Shown one piece after another: positions 36,333 to 47,451 of a stretch of DNA of 64,000 nucleotides. The stretch's first letter is position 1. Each line of letters starts with the position of its first letter. Under the pieces are notes generated by a model. It had not been told where the DNA came from, made no database searches, and saw only the letters and a list, made by a program, of their open reading frames with translations. The stretch is from Eriocheir sinensis (taxonomy: Eukaryota; Arthropoda; Malacostraca; Decapoda; Varunidae). Made by a program: the position numbers and the translations under genes. The stretch is from contig NC_066535.1 of NCBI RefSeq assembly GCF_024679095.1, positions 2,357,307-2,421,306 of the forward strand. The letters run 5' to 3'.

Positions 36333-36541
36333 AAGACACCATCGCTTCTTACATCAACTATTTCTAAAGGTCAAAGAGGGGATCAATCGGGTTTTCATGA
36401 GTGTTTTTTTAAGGTTCATGGCACAGAAGAAGGGTCAAACTACCACCAGGGTCATAAAACTACCCGTGGAAAGGCCTACAGCTCCTACGAAAGCCTTGTC
36501 AAATATGTGAACTTGGGCGACGAAATGTCTGATAAAACGAC
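36333..36541 (+). repeat. dispersed repeat family A, copy 4
   Basis: ATCGCTTCTTACATCAACTA, TTTCTAAAGGTCAAAGAGGG, AAGGTTCATGGCACAGAAGA, CTACCACCAGGGTCATAAAA, CCTACGAAAGCCTTGTCAAA and GGGCGACGAAATGTC. Single unit, + strand, the best preserved copy. Confidence 0.88.
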
Positions 36542-37247
36542 CCACAGTGTGTCTCTTCCTTCGTGATGCTGTGGATAAGAAAGAGAAGAGAAAGAAGAAG
36601 TAAAGCATGAGCGTGAACGTATAGAGTGTCCATGATTCAGGCAGCCTTAGCTCATTCTTTAGCGAGACTTTCTATTACAATCCGTGGCTGGAGGGTTTGT
36701 GTCGTCATCTCGGTGACGAAAAAAGTAATTAATGTAAAGAATGTAGAATCGTATAATCTTCAAATCATTGGTCGTCAATATATATCTGGTAGTGTTTAAC
36801 TGCTTGCATTGTTATTATTATTCACTTGTTCAGTAAAAAGAGGCAGATTAAGAATTAGAACAAATCCTAATTCCATGGTGCTTGTAGGGAAGGAAATTTA
36901 GAATATCACAAATGAGCAAAGAGTATTATTATTCGAAAGGAGGTAACTGTTTCCTCCTCTTCGAAGGCTGAAACCCCGAGAGGACGAGGAAAAGTCTACA
37001 AAGAGTCGCGGTTCTCCCCAGAGCAGCCTCGTGAATAACCTTTAGTGCAGTGCCACCAGCAGCCTCATCACGTGGCGGCGGCGGCGGCGGGCGAGGGCCA
37101 ATCCCCGCGCCTCACCTGCCCGCCTGCCTGCCGCCCACACCTGGCTACCTGAGGGGCGCGTCCGGACTGACCACAAGACCCCCTTTGACCCTTCCCTTCC
37201 CTTCCCTTCCCTTCCCTTTCCTTGATCAACACACACACACAAACAAA

Positions 37248-37250
<3 letters not shown>
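36542..37250. other. single-copy sequence, GC-rich at the right
   Basis: 36542-37020 is AT-rich. 37060-37160 is GC-rich with GGC triplets, and TTCCC repeats lie at 37190-37220. No gene was recognised. Confidence 0.5.

Positions 37251-37312
<62 letters not shown>
37251..37312. repeat. (AC)n microsatellite
   Basis: About 60 bp of perfect AC, preceded by an AAAC-type tetranucleotide patch. Confidence 0.96.
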
Positions 37313-37314
<2 letters not shown>

Positions 37315-38400
37315 TGCCCACTTCTGTGCTACACCAAGTTCAGCGGCCATCAAGTTATCTGCATCACCACAAGCTCTCCAACACTTCCTCTCCGCGTGCC
37401 TTACGAGTGTGCCATTCCCTCTTACCCTCCTCTTTCCAACCCATCCTGTCTCCAGTAACTCCTCTTTTTCACTTAGTTTCTTCTTTTCTTCCGTTTCTTT
37501 TCTACATGTCTTCTTTCATCTTTTTCTCGGTTCGTTCTCCCCTGTTCCCTCTCCATCTCTGTCTCCTCCTCCACCTCTCTTCATCTACTCCTCCCTCTGT
37601 TTCTCTCTCCTTCTTCTCTGTATCGTGTTTCTTTCGCCTCCTCCCAGGTTTTTTTTTATCTCTCCAACGCCCCTCCTCCTTCCCTGGCTCTTCTTTTTCT
37701 CTTCTTCCCTCCTTTTCTCCTCTTCTTTTCCCCTTTTTTCCTCCCTCTCTCCATCTGTCACTGATTCTCTGATTTCGCCTCATCCCCCTCCCCTCTCTCT
37801 CTCTCTCTCTCTGTCTTCAACTCTCCCTGCTTCTTCCTCTTCCTTTCAGCCATCTATTTCTTCATCTTTCACTGCAACTTCCTTTTCCCTTCATTCCACC
37901 CTCGCTTCTTCCTCTACGCCTTTCTTTTCACTCCACCTTTCCTCTCCATATCTCCTCTCTTCTTCCTCCTTCCTTCATCCCTTCTTCATCTTTCCTTCTT
38001 CCCTTCATCTTTCCCTGTTTTTCCTATTCTCTTCATCCCTCTAGCTCCTCATTTTTTCCTGGTTCTTCTTTCTTATCCTTTTATCTCGACATATGTTCAT
38101 CTTTTCCTGCTTCTTCCTCTTCACTTCATCCCTCTATCTCTTCACTCTCCATCTTTCTCCACTTCTCTCCCCTTCTTTCCTCATCTTTCCCTGCTCTTCT
38201 ATGCCTCTCTCCCTCTTTCCCATAATCCCTTTCTCCCTCCATCTTTCCCGACACCCTACCAAGTCATCATTCCTCATCCCCATCTTATCTCCATCTTCCC
38301 CTCCGTCTCTCCCTCCCTCCCTTCCTTCTTCCACCTCTCTCTCTCTCCTCTCCCTCCCTCCCATGATGCTTGTATACACTAACATTATTTTCGCCTTGCT
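37313..38400 (+). repeat. polypyrimidine-rich tract
   Basis: 37420-38360 is C/T-rich on the + strand with a short (CT)n at 37794-37811. No clear tandem unit and no credible coding frame. Confidence 0.8.
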
Positions 38401-38814
38401 TCTCGGCTTCGTCTTTTTTTCTCCTTTTTGTGTGTGGATCGTGAGATTTATGAAGTCTTAGGAGCATCAGGAGAACTGTATCTTCCTCCTGCATGCCAGT
38501 GTGCGTGTGTGGCCTGCCTCGGTGTGTATGTTTTTAGGCACACACGCACACACATACACAGATACGTACATATTCCAACCACTTGCATACACGCTCCCAT
38601 CTCTCACACACCTCTTCCTCTTTAACCTTTTGCTCCTCCTCCTCCTCCTCCTCCTCGAATGGTAATATATCTTCCTTACTCTTCATCTTATCTCCCTCCC
38701 GTTTGGAAAAGTTAACCTTGCTCTTACTAACCCACGCTCCCATGACGCTGGATATTTACGAGCTTGCATGATATTCGTATTTGTGTTTCATCCTGGTGGC
38801 AAAGACGCACACAC

Positions 38815-38815
<1 letters not shown>
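38401..38815. other. single-copy sequence with a short (CTC)n
   Basis: (CTC)n 38635-38655. Otherwise unremarkable, with no gene recognised. Confidence 0.5.
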
Positions 38816-38885
<70 letters not shown>

Positions 38886-38910
38886 CACCCACACACGCAC
38901 ACGCACGCAC
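38816..38910. repeat. (AC)n microsatellite with ACGC variants at the edges
   Basis: About 60 bp of perfect AC, flanked by CACACGCAC-type imperfect copies. Confidence 0.96.
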
Positions 38911-39168
38911 AGACGGGATGTTGAACTACCCCGAATGCAGGTGCTGTGTGGTCGGCGAATCAAATTTACATACAGAGTGATGGAAACTGAGGAAACTTGT
39001 AATCATTTGGAGTCGTTTTTATGTCTTTCCAACATTTTTCTTCCCTTCGCTGATGACGTTATTTTCCTTTCTGTTTACCCGTCTTCCGTCTCGCTTATTT
39101 TCTCTTGTTCTCACGCCTTCGCGGTCTCGTTCCTGCTCTATTGGTCTCTGTTTCTCTCTGTTCTGTCT

Positions 39169-39171
<3 letters not shown>

Positions 39172-39259
<88 letters not shown>

Positions 39260-39289
39260 CCCGTTCTGTGCCGCGTGCATGAGGGAAGC

Positions 39290-39372
<83 letters not shown>
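39172..39372. repeat. (CT)n and (AC)n microsatellites
   Basis: (CT)n 39172-39255 and (AC)n 39292-39372, separated by 36 bp. Confidence 0.97.
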
Positions 39373-39374
<2 letters not shown>

Positions 39375-39434
39375 CGCGGTTATTGATCCCTCTTTGACGC
39401 CTGTTACTGAGTGTTCCTTCCCCGCGCTTTGCAG

Positions 39435-39514
39435 ACTGGCGTGCTCCGGGGTGACGGGCCTCGGCCTCCTCTCAGCCTCCCTCTCGCTCCATCCCTCATC
39501 TCAGCTTGTCGCAC
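39435..39514 (+). other. possible isolated exon (weak)
   Basis: A pyrimidine-rich stretch ending in CGCTTTGCAG precedes 39435, and CGCAC followed by GTGAGT follows 39514. These are good-looking acceptor and donor sites 80 bp apart. All that supports an exon is these signals plus locally GC-rich sequence beside T-rich flanks. One frame is open (begins LACSGVTGLGLL), but there is no homology I can name. Chance occurrence is quite possible. Confidence 0.15.
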
Positions 39515-40500
39515 GTGAGTCTCGGCCTTATGTTTTGTGTTTGGTATCCTTGCTTTGTTTTGATTTTGAGTTTGGTTATCAGATTCTGTTCTTGATTATC
39601 GTGTGTTGGTCTCTTAGTTTTCGTTTTTAGATTGTCGTTTGTTTTTCGTATTTTGGTTTCGTCTTTTTTTGCTCTCATTCGGTCTGCTCCCACCACGCTT
39701 GAGTTTCGGCCTTCTGTTTTGTGTTTGATATCCTCGTTTTGTTTAGGTTTTGGATATCGGTAATTGGATCCCGGTTATCGGTCTTCTTGTTACCGTTTTC
39801 AGTATTTGCTTTTTTTCTGATTTCGTGTTGTTTCGATAAATATTTGTTTTGAGTGCTGGTGATCCTGTTGGTCGTCTAGTTAGTTTTCGTTTTTAGTTTT
39901 TGTCTTTTGTATTTCGTATTCTAGTGTTGGTTTTTTTTTCTAATATCTTTTGAGTGTTGGTTTTAATGCCTTTGTCTTCGAGTTTGGTCATTCATTTATT
40001 TGTCTTTAGGTCTTCATTTATCGTGAGAGGTTGGCGCTTTATTCATTTCGACGACGCTAAGGCTGAGAATTACATATACATTTTTTTGTAGTCTCAGCAT
40101 TCTGAAAAGGTTGTCCTCCGAAATTACAAACTTAGTAAGACCTGGTAATCCTAATACATTATAATCGGCGGTGCTTCTTCCTACTGCAACCATGTTTTCT
40201 CTTTAGATGTCTATGAGCTTACACACTTTTCTACTCTATCAAGGCATTTCATTTATTTGGGTTAATGATTTCAGGTGAGTACTTTCTTTTTGGAGTCTTT
40301 TGATCTGCATGAGCTTTACCTACCTGCGTGAAGCACCGCAGGCTGTCACAGAACGGGTTAGAAAACTTAGAATAACACTGAATACGATGCTCATCATAAC
40401 TCTTAGGATGTTATCCGACTTATTTCACTACTTCAATGACCGTTAAACAATACGTAATGCAGTTGTCAGAAAGAGAGACAAAAGGAAATAGAGAGAAATA
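39515..40500 (+). repeat. T/G-rich sequence with a diverged 184-bp duplication
   Basis: GAGTCTCGGCCTTATGTTTT at 39517 and GAGTTTCGGCCTTCTGTTTT at 39701 start two related units rich in GTTTTCG and TTTTGTGTTT. TTAGTTTTCGTTTTTAG recurs at 39615 and 39882. The rest, to 40500, is single-copy. Confidence 0.65.
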
Positions 40501-40552
40501 AATAGATAGTTAGATAGATAGATAGATAGATAGATAGAGAAAGAGAGATATT

Positions 40553-40648
<96 letters not shown>
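40501..40648. repeat. (GATA)n then (GA)n
   Basis: AGATAGATAGATAGATAGA at 40505-40538, then (GA)n 40555-40648. Confidence 0.96.
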
Positions 40649-40649
<1 letters not shown>

Positions 40650-40904
40650 GTAAAAAAAGTGTTATAAAGCAATGAATCTAAGTATGGTCTGTGTCCCTTA
40701 TGTGCCGTGCTTAGCAAGAATACTAAGTCGGTGGATTGGGCTTACGAGGGGCAATCATAAAAATCCTCAAAGCCTCTTGCACACTGCGGAATAATAACAC
40801 GGAAGGACTTTATACAGATTACAAGAGGAAGCAATCAGCGCTGACTCAGACGAAGAGCGCCCTGGGTTCACGGCGAGGCAGAAGGGAAGAGAAAGGGGAG
40901 GATA
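40649..40904. other. single-copy sequence
   Basis: Short stretch between the GA tract and the 122-bp array. No gene was recognised. Confidence 0.5.
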
Positions 40905-41640
40905 TGTGATTGAAAGATGGGTAGGAGATTGAGGAGGAGGAGGAGGAGGAAAGAGGAGGAGGTATACACGGCAGAGGAAGGGGATGCAAACGGGAAGAGT
41001 GTGGAAGAGTTTATGGGAAAAGACACTGGAAAAAGAATGATGGGTAGGAGATTGAGGAGGATAGGAAGAGGAGAGAAAAGGATACAAACACATCACAGGA
41101 AGAGGAGACAAACGGGAAGAAGACTGAAGAGTTTATGGGAAAATATACTGGAAAAAGAATTATGGGTGGGAGACAGAGGATGATGAGAAGAGGAGAGAAA
41201 AGGATACAAACACATCACAGGAAGAGGAGACAAACAGGAAGAGGACGGAAGAGTTTATGGGAAAATATACTGGAAAAAGAATTATGGGTGGGAGACAGAG
41301 TAGGATGGAAAGATTACAGAGGAGGAGATATACACTGCACAAGAAGGGGAGGCAAACTGGAAGAGAATGGAAGGTTAAAGAGAAAAGACACTGGAAAAAG
41401 AAAGATAGGTTGGAGACACAGGAGGATGGGAAGAGAAAGGAGGAGGAGAGATATACACGTCACAGGAAGGAGAAGCAAGCAGTAAGAGAATGGAAGAATT
41501 TATAGGGAAAGACACTGGAAAAAGAAGATGGGTAGGAGACTGAGAAGGATGGGAAGGGAAAACAGCCGGAACAAGGAGACAAACGGGGAGAGATAGAAGA
41601 GTTGATAGAAAAAGACATTGAATAAGAAGACAAATAAAGA
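40905..41640 (+). repeat. 122-bp tandem repeat, about 6 units
   Basis: GAGTTTATGGGAAAA-type starts lie at 41007, 41129, 41251, about 41373 and 41496, so the spacing is 122-123 bp. Each unit holds ACACTGGAAAAAGAA, GATGGGTAGGAGA and CAGGAAGAGGAGACAAACGG. The central units are the most alike. The array is purine-rich and non-coding. Confidence 0.93.
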
Positions 41641-41969
41641 AAAAATGAACATGATAATCAATACCACAATCTAATTAATATAAGAACTCTCACTCCTCTC
41701 ATTCTCTCCTAACTCTCACTCACTTGCCATTCCTCATCCCCTCACCCCCTCGTTCCTTGCGGTAGCAGCTTAGGTGGGGAAACTTTTTTATTCTTAAACT
41801 TGAAATTTATGAGGAAAGTAAAACAAAGGGAGCCACGAAGAGAGGATACTTGATGGTGGAAGTCTTGGTTGTGGAGATGGGAAGGGGGGGGGGCGGATTA
41901 GTGGTGGTGGTGGTGGTGGTGGTGATGAAGGAGACAATCAACAGTTTTCATTGCACATTTTCTCTCTTC

Positions 41970-41972
<3 letters not shown>
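41641..41972. other. single-copy sequence with a (GGT)n patch
   Basis: A G-run lies at 41884-41893 and (GGT)n at 41903-41922. No gene was recognised. Confidence 0.5.

Positions 41973-42040
<68 letters not shown>
41973..42040. repeat. (AC)n abutting the SINE head
   Basis: 68 bp of perfect AC ending exactly where the tRNA-like head begins. Confidence 0.97.
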
Positions 42041-42042
<2 letters not shown>

Positions 42043-42335
42043 CCCGGTAGCTCAGTGGTTAGAGGGTCTGCCTCACAACCAGAAGGACCGGGGCTCGATT
42101 CCCCGACCGGGTGAAGATAAGTTGGGTTTATCTTCTTTCACGTGTAGCCCCTGTTCACCTAGCAGTGAGTAGATACGCGACATAAGGCAAGGAGTTGTGA
42201 CCTCGTTGTCGCGGTGTGTTGTGTGTGAGTGGTCTCAGCCTTACCCAAAGATCGGTCTCTGAGCTCTGAGCTCCTTCCGGAGGGGAATGGCTGGCTGTCT
42301 CGAGAGAGACCCGCAGCAGACCCTAGAGGTGAATT

Positions 42336-42425
<90 letters not shown>
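42041..42425 (+). mobile_element. tRNA-derived SINE with AC tail, best preserved copy
   Basis: The head GGCCCGGTAGCTCAGTGGTT gives a seven-base acceptor stem (GCCCGGT, paired with ACCGGGT at about 42107-42113 apart from G-T wobble). It has an A-box TAGCTCAGTGG and a stem-loop with anticodon loop CTCACAA (CAC, valine-like). The T-arm is CGGGG CTCGATT CCCCG, which contains the B-box. A roughly 220-bp body (GAAGATAAGTTGGGTTTATC to GACCCTAGAGGTGAATT) is followed by (AC)n 42338-42418. The fused non-tRNA body and repetitive tail mark it as a SINE. The internal pol III boxes look intact, so transcription is conceivable. Confidence 0.88.
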
Positions 42426-42431
<6 letters not shown>

Positions 42432-42686
42432 GGGTAAAATAAATAAATGCATGAATAGAACAAGCTCTGCAAGGATTTAGCAACTATCAGGCCGGATTGG
42501 GAGTAGTGAGGGAAACACGAAAATCATTGACAAAAAACTCAGAGAGAGAGAGAGAGAGAGAAGGACAAAGGTTAAATATAAAGAGACGAGAACTGCATAA
42601 AATAATAGAAGAGAGAGTAAAAGGTTAAATATAAAGAGAAGAAGCGTAGACAACATACGTGAAATAAAAGAAGAAAAAGACAAAAG

Positions 42687-42742
<56 letters not shown>

Positions 42743-43262
42743 TCGCCCACTCCAGGGAGGCTGTGAAGCGAAACTGTTGTAAAATCTTCCATTCACGATG
42801 CTCCTCTCGTCGCCCTCACTCTCCCTCCTCTTCATCTCCCCTCCTCTTCATCTCCCCTCCTCTTCATCTCCCCTCCTCCCCTCTCCGTGCCCGCCTCTCC
42901 CTCCTCTATCTTCATTTATCTCTTTCCCTCCATTTCCTTTCACTTCTCTCCCTCCTCTCCCATCACCGTCTCTCTCTTTCTCTCTCCCGCCGGCTTCACC
43001 TCCTCTCTCTTCTCTTTCCTCTCCCTTCATCCGCCTTTTGCTATCCCTTCATCCTTGTTTCTCTCTCTCTTTCTCTTTTCATCCATCCTTCTCACCTCTG
43101 TCCTTTGTGGTCTACCCTCTCGTTTTATTCTCCTCTCTTCTTTCCTTTTACCTTCTCTCTTGGTCTTTCTTCTCTTCCTCCTTCTCAAACACCGTCTTCT
43201 TCTTCTCCTTCTCCTATTCCAGCTCCAACATTTCTTCCCCTCCTCCTCCTCCTCCTCCTCTT
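42426..43262. other. A/G-rich then pyrimidine-rich sequence
   Basis: (GA)n 42540-42562 and 42695-42738. A C/T-rich + strand with CTCCCCTCCTCTTCAT repeats runs from 42800 to 43260. The open frame that runs from 42739 into the retrotransposon is fused by chance. Its first 170 codons are compositional. Confidence 0.7.
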
Positions 43263-43289
43263 CGAAAGCCAAAAAAAAACGCGAAGGCG

Positions 43290-44058
43290 AGAACACCAGC
43301 AGCTCCACCGTAAGGAAGCACTCAACCCGCGAAACCCCGACTCGAATCACATTAAAGCTTGCTATGTAAACGCTCGTAGCCTACGTAACAAATTTGAAGA
43401 CTTAGAAGTCCTCGCAGCTTCAAATCATTATCACATCATCGGAGTCACAGAATCTTGGATAGACACTTCAAATAGAGATTTCATTGCGGAATATAGATTA
43501 CCGGGTTGTACCATTTTTAGTCATGAAAGAGAGAACAGACAGGGTGGAGGCGTTATCTTTTATATCCACAACTCTCTCCATCCATTATCCGTGAAAACAG
43601 ATATTATAATCAATGTGGACACGGTCTTCATTAAAGTTAAAAGCAAATCTCATAAAATAGTAATTGGACTTACCTACAGACCGCCAGGGCAGACTCTTGA
43701 TATCGACCACGCATTAAGTGAATTATTATTAGAAACAAGTAGCAGTTGCGAGGCAGTAATTGTTGGGGACTTGAACTTGCCAGTGAAAAGATGGGGTGAA
43801 CCGTTGAACTGTCATACAGGGCTCGACCTGTACACAAATTTACTAGAAAGTGATTTACATCAACACGTTCAAGAACCGACTCGGGAAATTAATATACTTG
43901 ACCTTATCTTTTCAACGACAGCTGATCTAGTTAACGAAGTAAATGTTGGTCCAATTTTTAGTTCTAGTGATCACCGAACAATCACATTCAGCATCAATAT
44001 GAAAGAAAGTAAAGTAACTCCTAGTAAAGAAAAGGTTATCAGAGAGCGCATTTCGTAA
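43290..44058 (+). pseudogene. APE-type endonuclease domain of CR1 copy 1
   Basis: This encodes the apurinic/apyrimidinic-like nuclease that nicks target DNA to prime reverse transcription. Visible motifs in order are NARSLRNKF (about 43371), VTESWID (43444), GGGVIFYIHN (about 43547), GLTYRPPGQ (about 43669), VIVGDLNLPVKRW (about 43759), DLIFS (about 43904) and SSSDHRTITF (about 43962). The catalytic Glu, Asp-Asn and Asp-His residues of the family are present in TESW, GDLNL and SDHR. The frame ends at a stop at 44056-44058. Element sequence continues immediately in another frame, so the stop results from a frameshift near 44045 and not from a natural end. Confidence 0.9.
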
Positions 44059-46134
44059 GATTCCGATCAATTCTAAATAATTCTGACTGGACTGTAATCT
44101 CGGCGGAAACAGATATTGATAAATCTTGGGGGGCCTTCACCACAATATTGAACAATGCCATAAGCATATGCGTACCCTATCGTAACAGACGTTCAGCTTT
44201 TAAGAAGAAACCCAAATGGTGGAATAATGAAATTCAAAATAGCCTATCTCTTAAAAAACGCGTATACAGTAGATACATATCAACCCAGAGTGAGGCTGAC
44301 AAACTAGAGTTTGACAGAATTCGCCGCGAAACCAAGAAATTAATAAAACGAAGCAAGAAAAATCTTGAAGAATATATAGCGGAAAAACAAGTAAATCTAA
44401 TCCTAATTTTTTTTTAGCTATGTGAATTATAAAAAGTCACTCACTTGTGGTATCGGACCGCTTGATAATGATAATGGTAACCACACGAATGATGAAAATG
44501 AAATGGCTACAATCCTAAATAACTTTTTTCGCATCCGTATTTACCGACGAAGATTTTTTATCACCTCAACCGCCGGAGGTTAGAAGAACCGAAAAGATGT
44601 TAAGTGGCGTGCTCATCGTAGAAAGTGACATTTTACCCACAATTGAAAAGATTAAAGTAAGCAAAGGTCCTGGTCCAGACAAAATTACCTCTAGGATCTT
44701 AAAAGAAATCAAACATCATATTTGTAAACCGCTCCCCATCATATTCAATAAATCTTTAACAGCTGAAAAAGTTCCGTCGGATTGGAAACTAGCAAATGTC
44801 ACACCAATTTTCAAAAAGGGGGACAAGTCTCATCCAGGAAACTATCGACCAATTAGCCTGACATCGATTGTTTGTAAGTTAATGGAAACTATCATTCGCG
44901 ACAATATGGCGAAATTCTTCGAAGAAAATAGTATGATAAATAACTCGCAACATGGCTTCCGTAGTAAACGTTCGTGCTTAACTAACTTAGTTGATTTTTT
45001 TAATTATATTTTTGAGGTGTTCGATGAAAGCAGATCAGTAGATATCATATATCTGGATTTTCAAAAGGCATTTGATAAGGTCCCCCACCAACGATTGCTC
45101 AGCGAACTGTTGGCTGAGCAACATTCGGGTAACATTCACAATTGGCATGTGGACTGGCTCTCTGGGCGAAAACAGAGAGTAGTTCTAAATGGTGTTACAT
45201 CTAACTGGCTCGATGTCAGAAGCGGCGTACCTCAAGGATCAGTGCTTGGCTCCATGCTCTTCTTAATTTATGTTAATGATATCGATGATGGGCTCACTTG
45301 CAAAGTATCAAAATTTGCTGATGACACAAAATTTGCTAGTAAAGTAACTGCGACACTCGACGGAGAAGCATTACAATCAGATCTAGATCGACTTGCACGT
45401 TGGGCTAATCAATGGCAAATGAAATTTAAAGTTGACAAATGTAAATTGTTACACATGGGAAACAATAACTATCGCGTTCAGTACGTAATGAATGGCCAAC
45501 AACTTTCTGCAGTAAGTAAAGAAAAGGATCTTGGAATCACTATATCAAGCGATTTAAAGCCCAGTCAGCATTGTTCAGAGATAGTTAAAACCTCAAACAA
45601 ATTGGTTGGCTTCATCGGACGAGTCTTTAATAATAAATCGGAAAAAGTAATATTAAAACTGTATAATTCGCTGGTTCGAACCCATCTAGAGTACTGTGTA
45701 CAGTTTTGGTCTCCCTATTACAGAAAAGACATAGAAAAGTTAGAACGGGTTCAACGAAGAGTAACAGAAATGATTCCTAGGTTGAGAAATTTGTTTTATG
45801 AACAAAGGCTTAAAGAAGTAAATTTATTCAGCTTATCAAAACGAAGAATGCAAGGCGATCTAATAGAAGTGTTTAAAATGTTTAAAGGATTCAGTTATAT
45901 TAATGTGGAAAATAGCAATTGATCGATCAAATAGAACAAGAAGAAATAACAATTTCAAGATGTGGTAAAAGATTCTCGTCGCACGAAGCCAAACACTTCT
46001 TCAATCGAGTCGTTAATGTTTGGAATTCTCTACCCTGTGATGTCGTTGATAGTACAACAGTTATGGCCTTCAAGACTAGATTAGACAAGTATTTTAAATC
46101 CAACCAGCAACTAAGATATCACTCATTGTCGTAA
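44059..46134 (+). pseudogene. reverse transcriptase and C-terminal region of CR1 copy 1, frameshifted
   Basis: Segments in different frames lie at 44059-44417, about 44416-44527, about 44528-45922, about 45920-45958 and about 45960-46134. The large segment carries the RT palm: KGPGPDKI, NYRPISL, GFRSKRSCLTNL, YLDFQKAFDKVPH, GVPQGSVLGSMLF and the catalytic FADD (45313-45324). Downstream are WANQWQMKF and VQRRVTEMIP. The final segment has FFNRVVNVWNSLP, the usual end of CR1-type ORF2. Breaks at about 44405 and 44525 fall in T-runs, and those at 45920 and 45959 in A-rich sequence. All catalytic motifs are intact, so inactivation is by indels only. Confidence 0.9.
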
Positions 46135-46410
46135 TAACGTTAAATTATTTCGAATACAGGTGTCCTTGTCCGTTTTTATCGCCCGGTTAGTGGTAGCAGT
46201 AATGGTAGTTCTTTCCTCTTTCCTATATATATCCATGCAGTTTTTCCATGCTGCATGGTTCTTTTTCCTTTCCTGCCAGCTTTGGCTGGAGGGATGGGGG
46301 GTGGGGAGGAGCCTTCGCCTTTGCTGTCCTTCATCTTCCACCTTTGATTAGATAGTTGGTGTAGCTTGTCACAAACAGCCTCGTAAGGACCATCAGGTCT
46401 GCTGTTGTTT

Positions 46411-47451
46411 GTTTTTCCTTTGTGTTACTTTGTGTTCCCTTACTCTCTTCTTTCCCTTCTTCCTCTTCTTCCTTTTCCTTCTCCGTCCATGTTGCCTTTC
46501 CTTCTTCCTTCCCCCCATCTTTTTTTTTACTCTTTCCTACAAAAAAAAAAAATCACTGTTCAACCTCATGCAGACGACACTCTCCTTCTCCTCTTCCACC
46601 TCCACCTCTTCCTCCACCTCCTCCTCCTCCTCCTCCTCCTCCATCTCCTCTTCCTCCTGGCCTCCCGAGACCCTCCTTCAGCTCATTTTACAGGTCACTC
46701 ACACTCTCCAGCGCCCAGTTGAGTGAAAAGCCAGAATATCGATATCTTTTTTCCTCTCATTTTTTGCTTTGTGGTTCAGGAGGAGGACGAGGAGGCCGGG
46801 TAGGAGGAAGAGGAGGCTGGGTAGGAGGAAGAGGAAAAAGAGGAGGAGAAGGAGGAGGAGGAAGAGAAAGTGATAATAAAAAGAGTGAATTTGAAGAAGA
46901 CGAAAAGAATGAGGGAGGAGGAAAAAGAGGAATGATAATAAAAGAAGTGTGGATTTGAAGAAGGCGGAAAGAAAGAAAAAGAGAAGGACAAATGCAAAAC
47001 GAAAATGGAAGAATGAGGTTAAAGAAAAAGGGAAAGGAAAAGAAAAGGAAGAAGACGAGAAGAATGAGAAGGAAAAAGGAAGACGAAAAGGAAGAAAAGG
47101 TAAAATGAGAGGAAAAGAAAAGGAAAAAGACGAAAAGAATGAGAAGCATAAGAAAAGAAGAAGAATTAAAAAAAAGAAAGGGGAAAGAAAAAGAAAAGGT
47201 AGACGACGAAAAGCATAAGAAGGATACGAAGAAAAGAAGAACGAAAAGGAAGGAAGGAAGGAAGGGGAAAAGATGAGAGGGAAAGAAAAAATTAAAAGGC
47301 GAGAAAAGAGAAATATGGGAAGCGCTTATAGCTGGATTAAGTGGTATAAGGGGAGTGATATTAGGGGATCGGGCGTGAAGGGGGGGGAGGGAGGTAGATA
47401 GAGGTGGGAGATATAGAAGGCCACATGTACGGGAAATTGATAAGGTCCATA
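46411..47451. other. pyrimidine-rich then purine-rich tract
   Basis: 46411-46720 is C/T-rich with (CTC)n at 46615-46645, and 46780-47290 is G/A-rich with GGA, GAA and AAAG motifs. 47291-47451 is single-copy with a G-run at 47380. No gene was recognised. Confidence 0.7.

Larger units (their letters stand above)
43263..46410 (+). mobile_element. CR1-type non-LTR retrotransposon, copy 1 (near-complete ORF2 region)
   Basis: A collinear APE endonuclease, reverse transcriptase and C-terminal region spans about 2.9 kb, followed by a 270-bp 3' UTR ending near CCATCAGGTCTGCTG. No ORF1 is present, so the copy is 5'-truncated at about 43263 within pyrimidine-rich DNA. The CR1-like assignment rests on conserved blocks such as NVTPIFKKGDKS, NYRPISLTS, AFDKVPHQRL and VQRRVTEMIPRLRN. 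The ORF is interrupted by at least five frameshifts. Target-site duplications are not obvious. It shares family-level but not close nucleotide identity with the copy at 55362-57292. Confidence 0.9.

Noticed and set aside
42041..42115. Functional tRNA gene
   Set aside because: The head folds almost like a tRNA but has an imperfect anticodon stem (C-C) and runs into a fused non-tRNA body with an AC tail, so SINE is the better call.
42739..43270. N-terminal protein fused to the endonuclease in the same open frame
   Set aside because: The first 170 codons lie in C/T-rich flanking DNA and continue by chance into the element. No ORF1-like features are seen.
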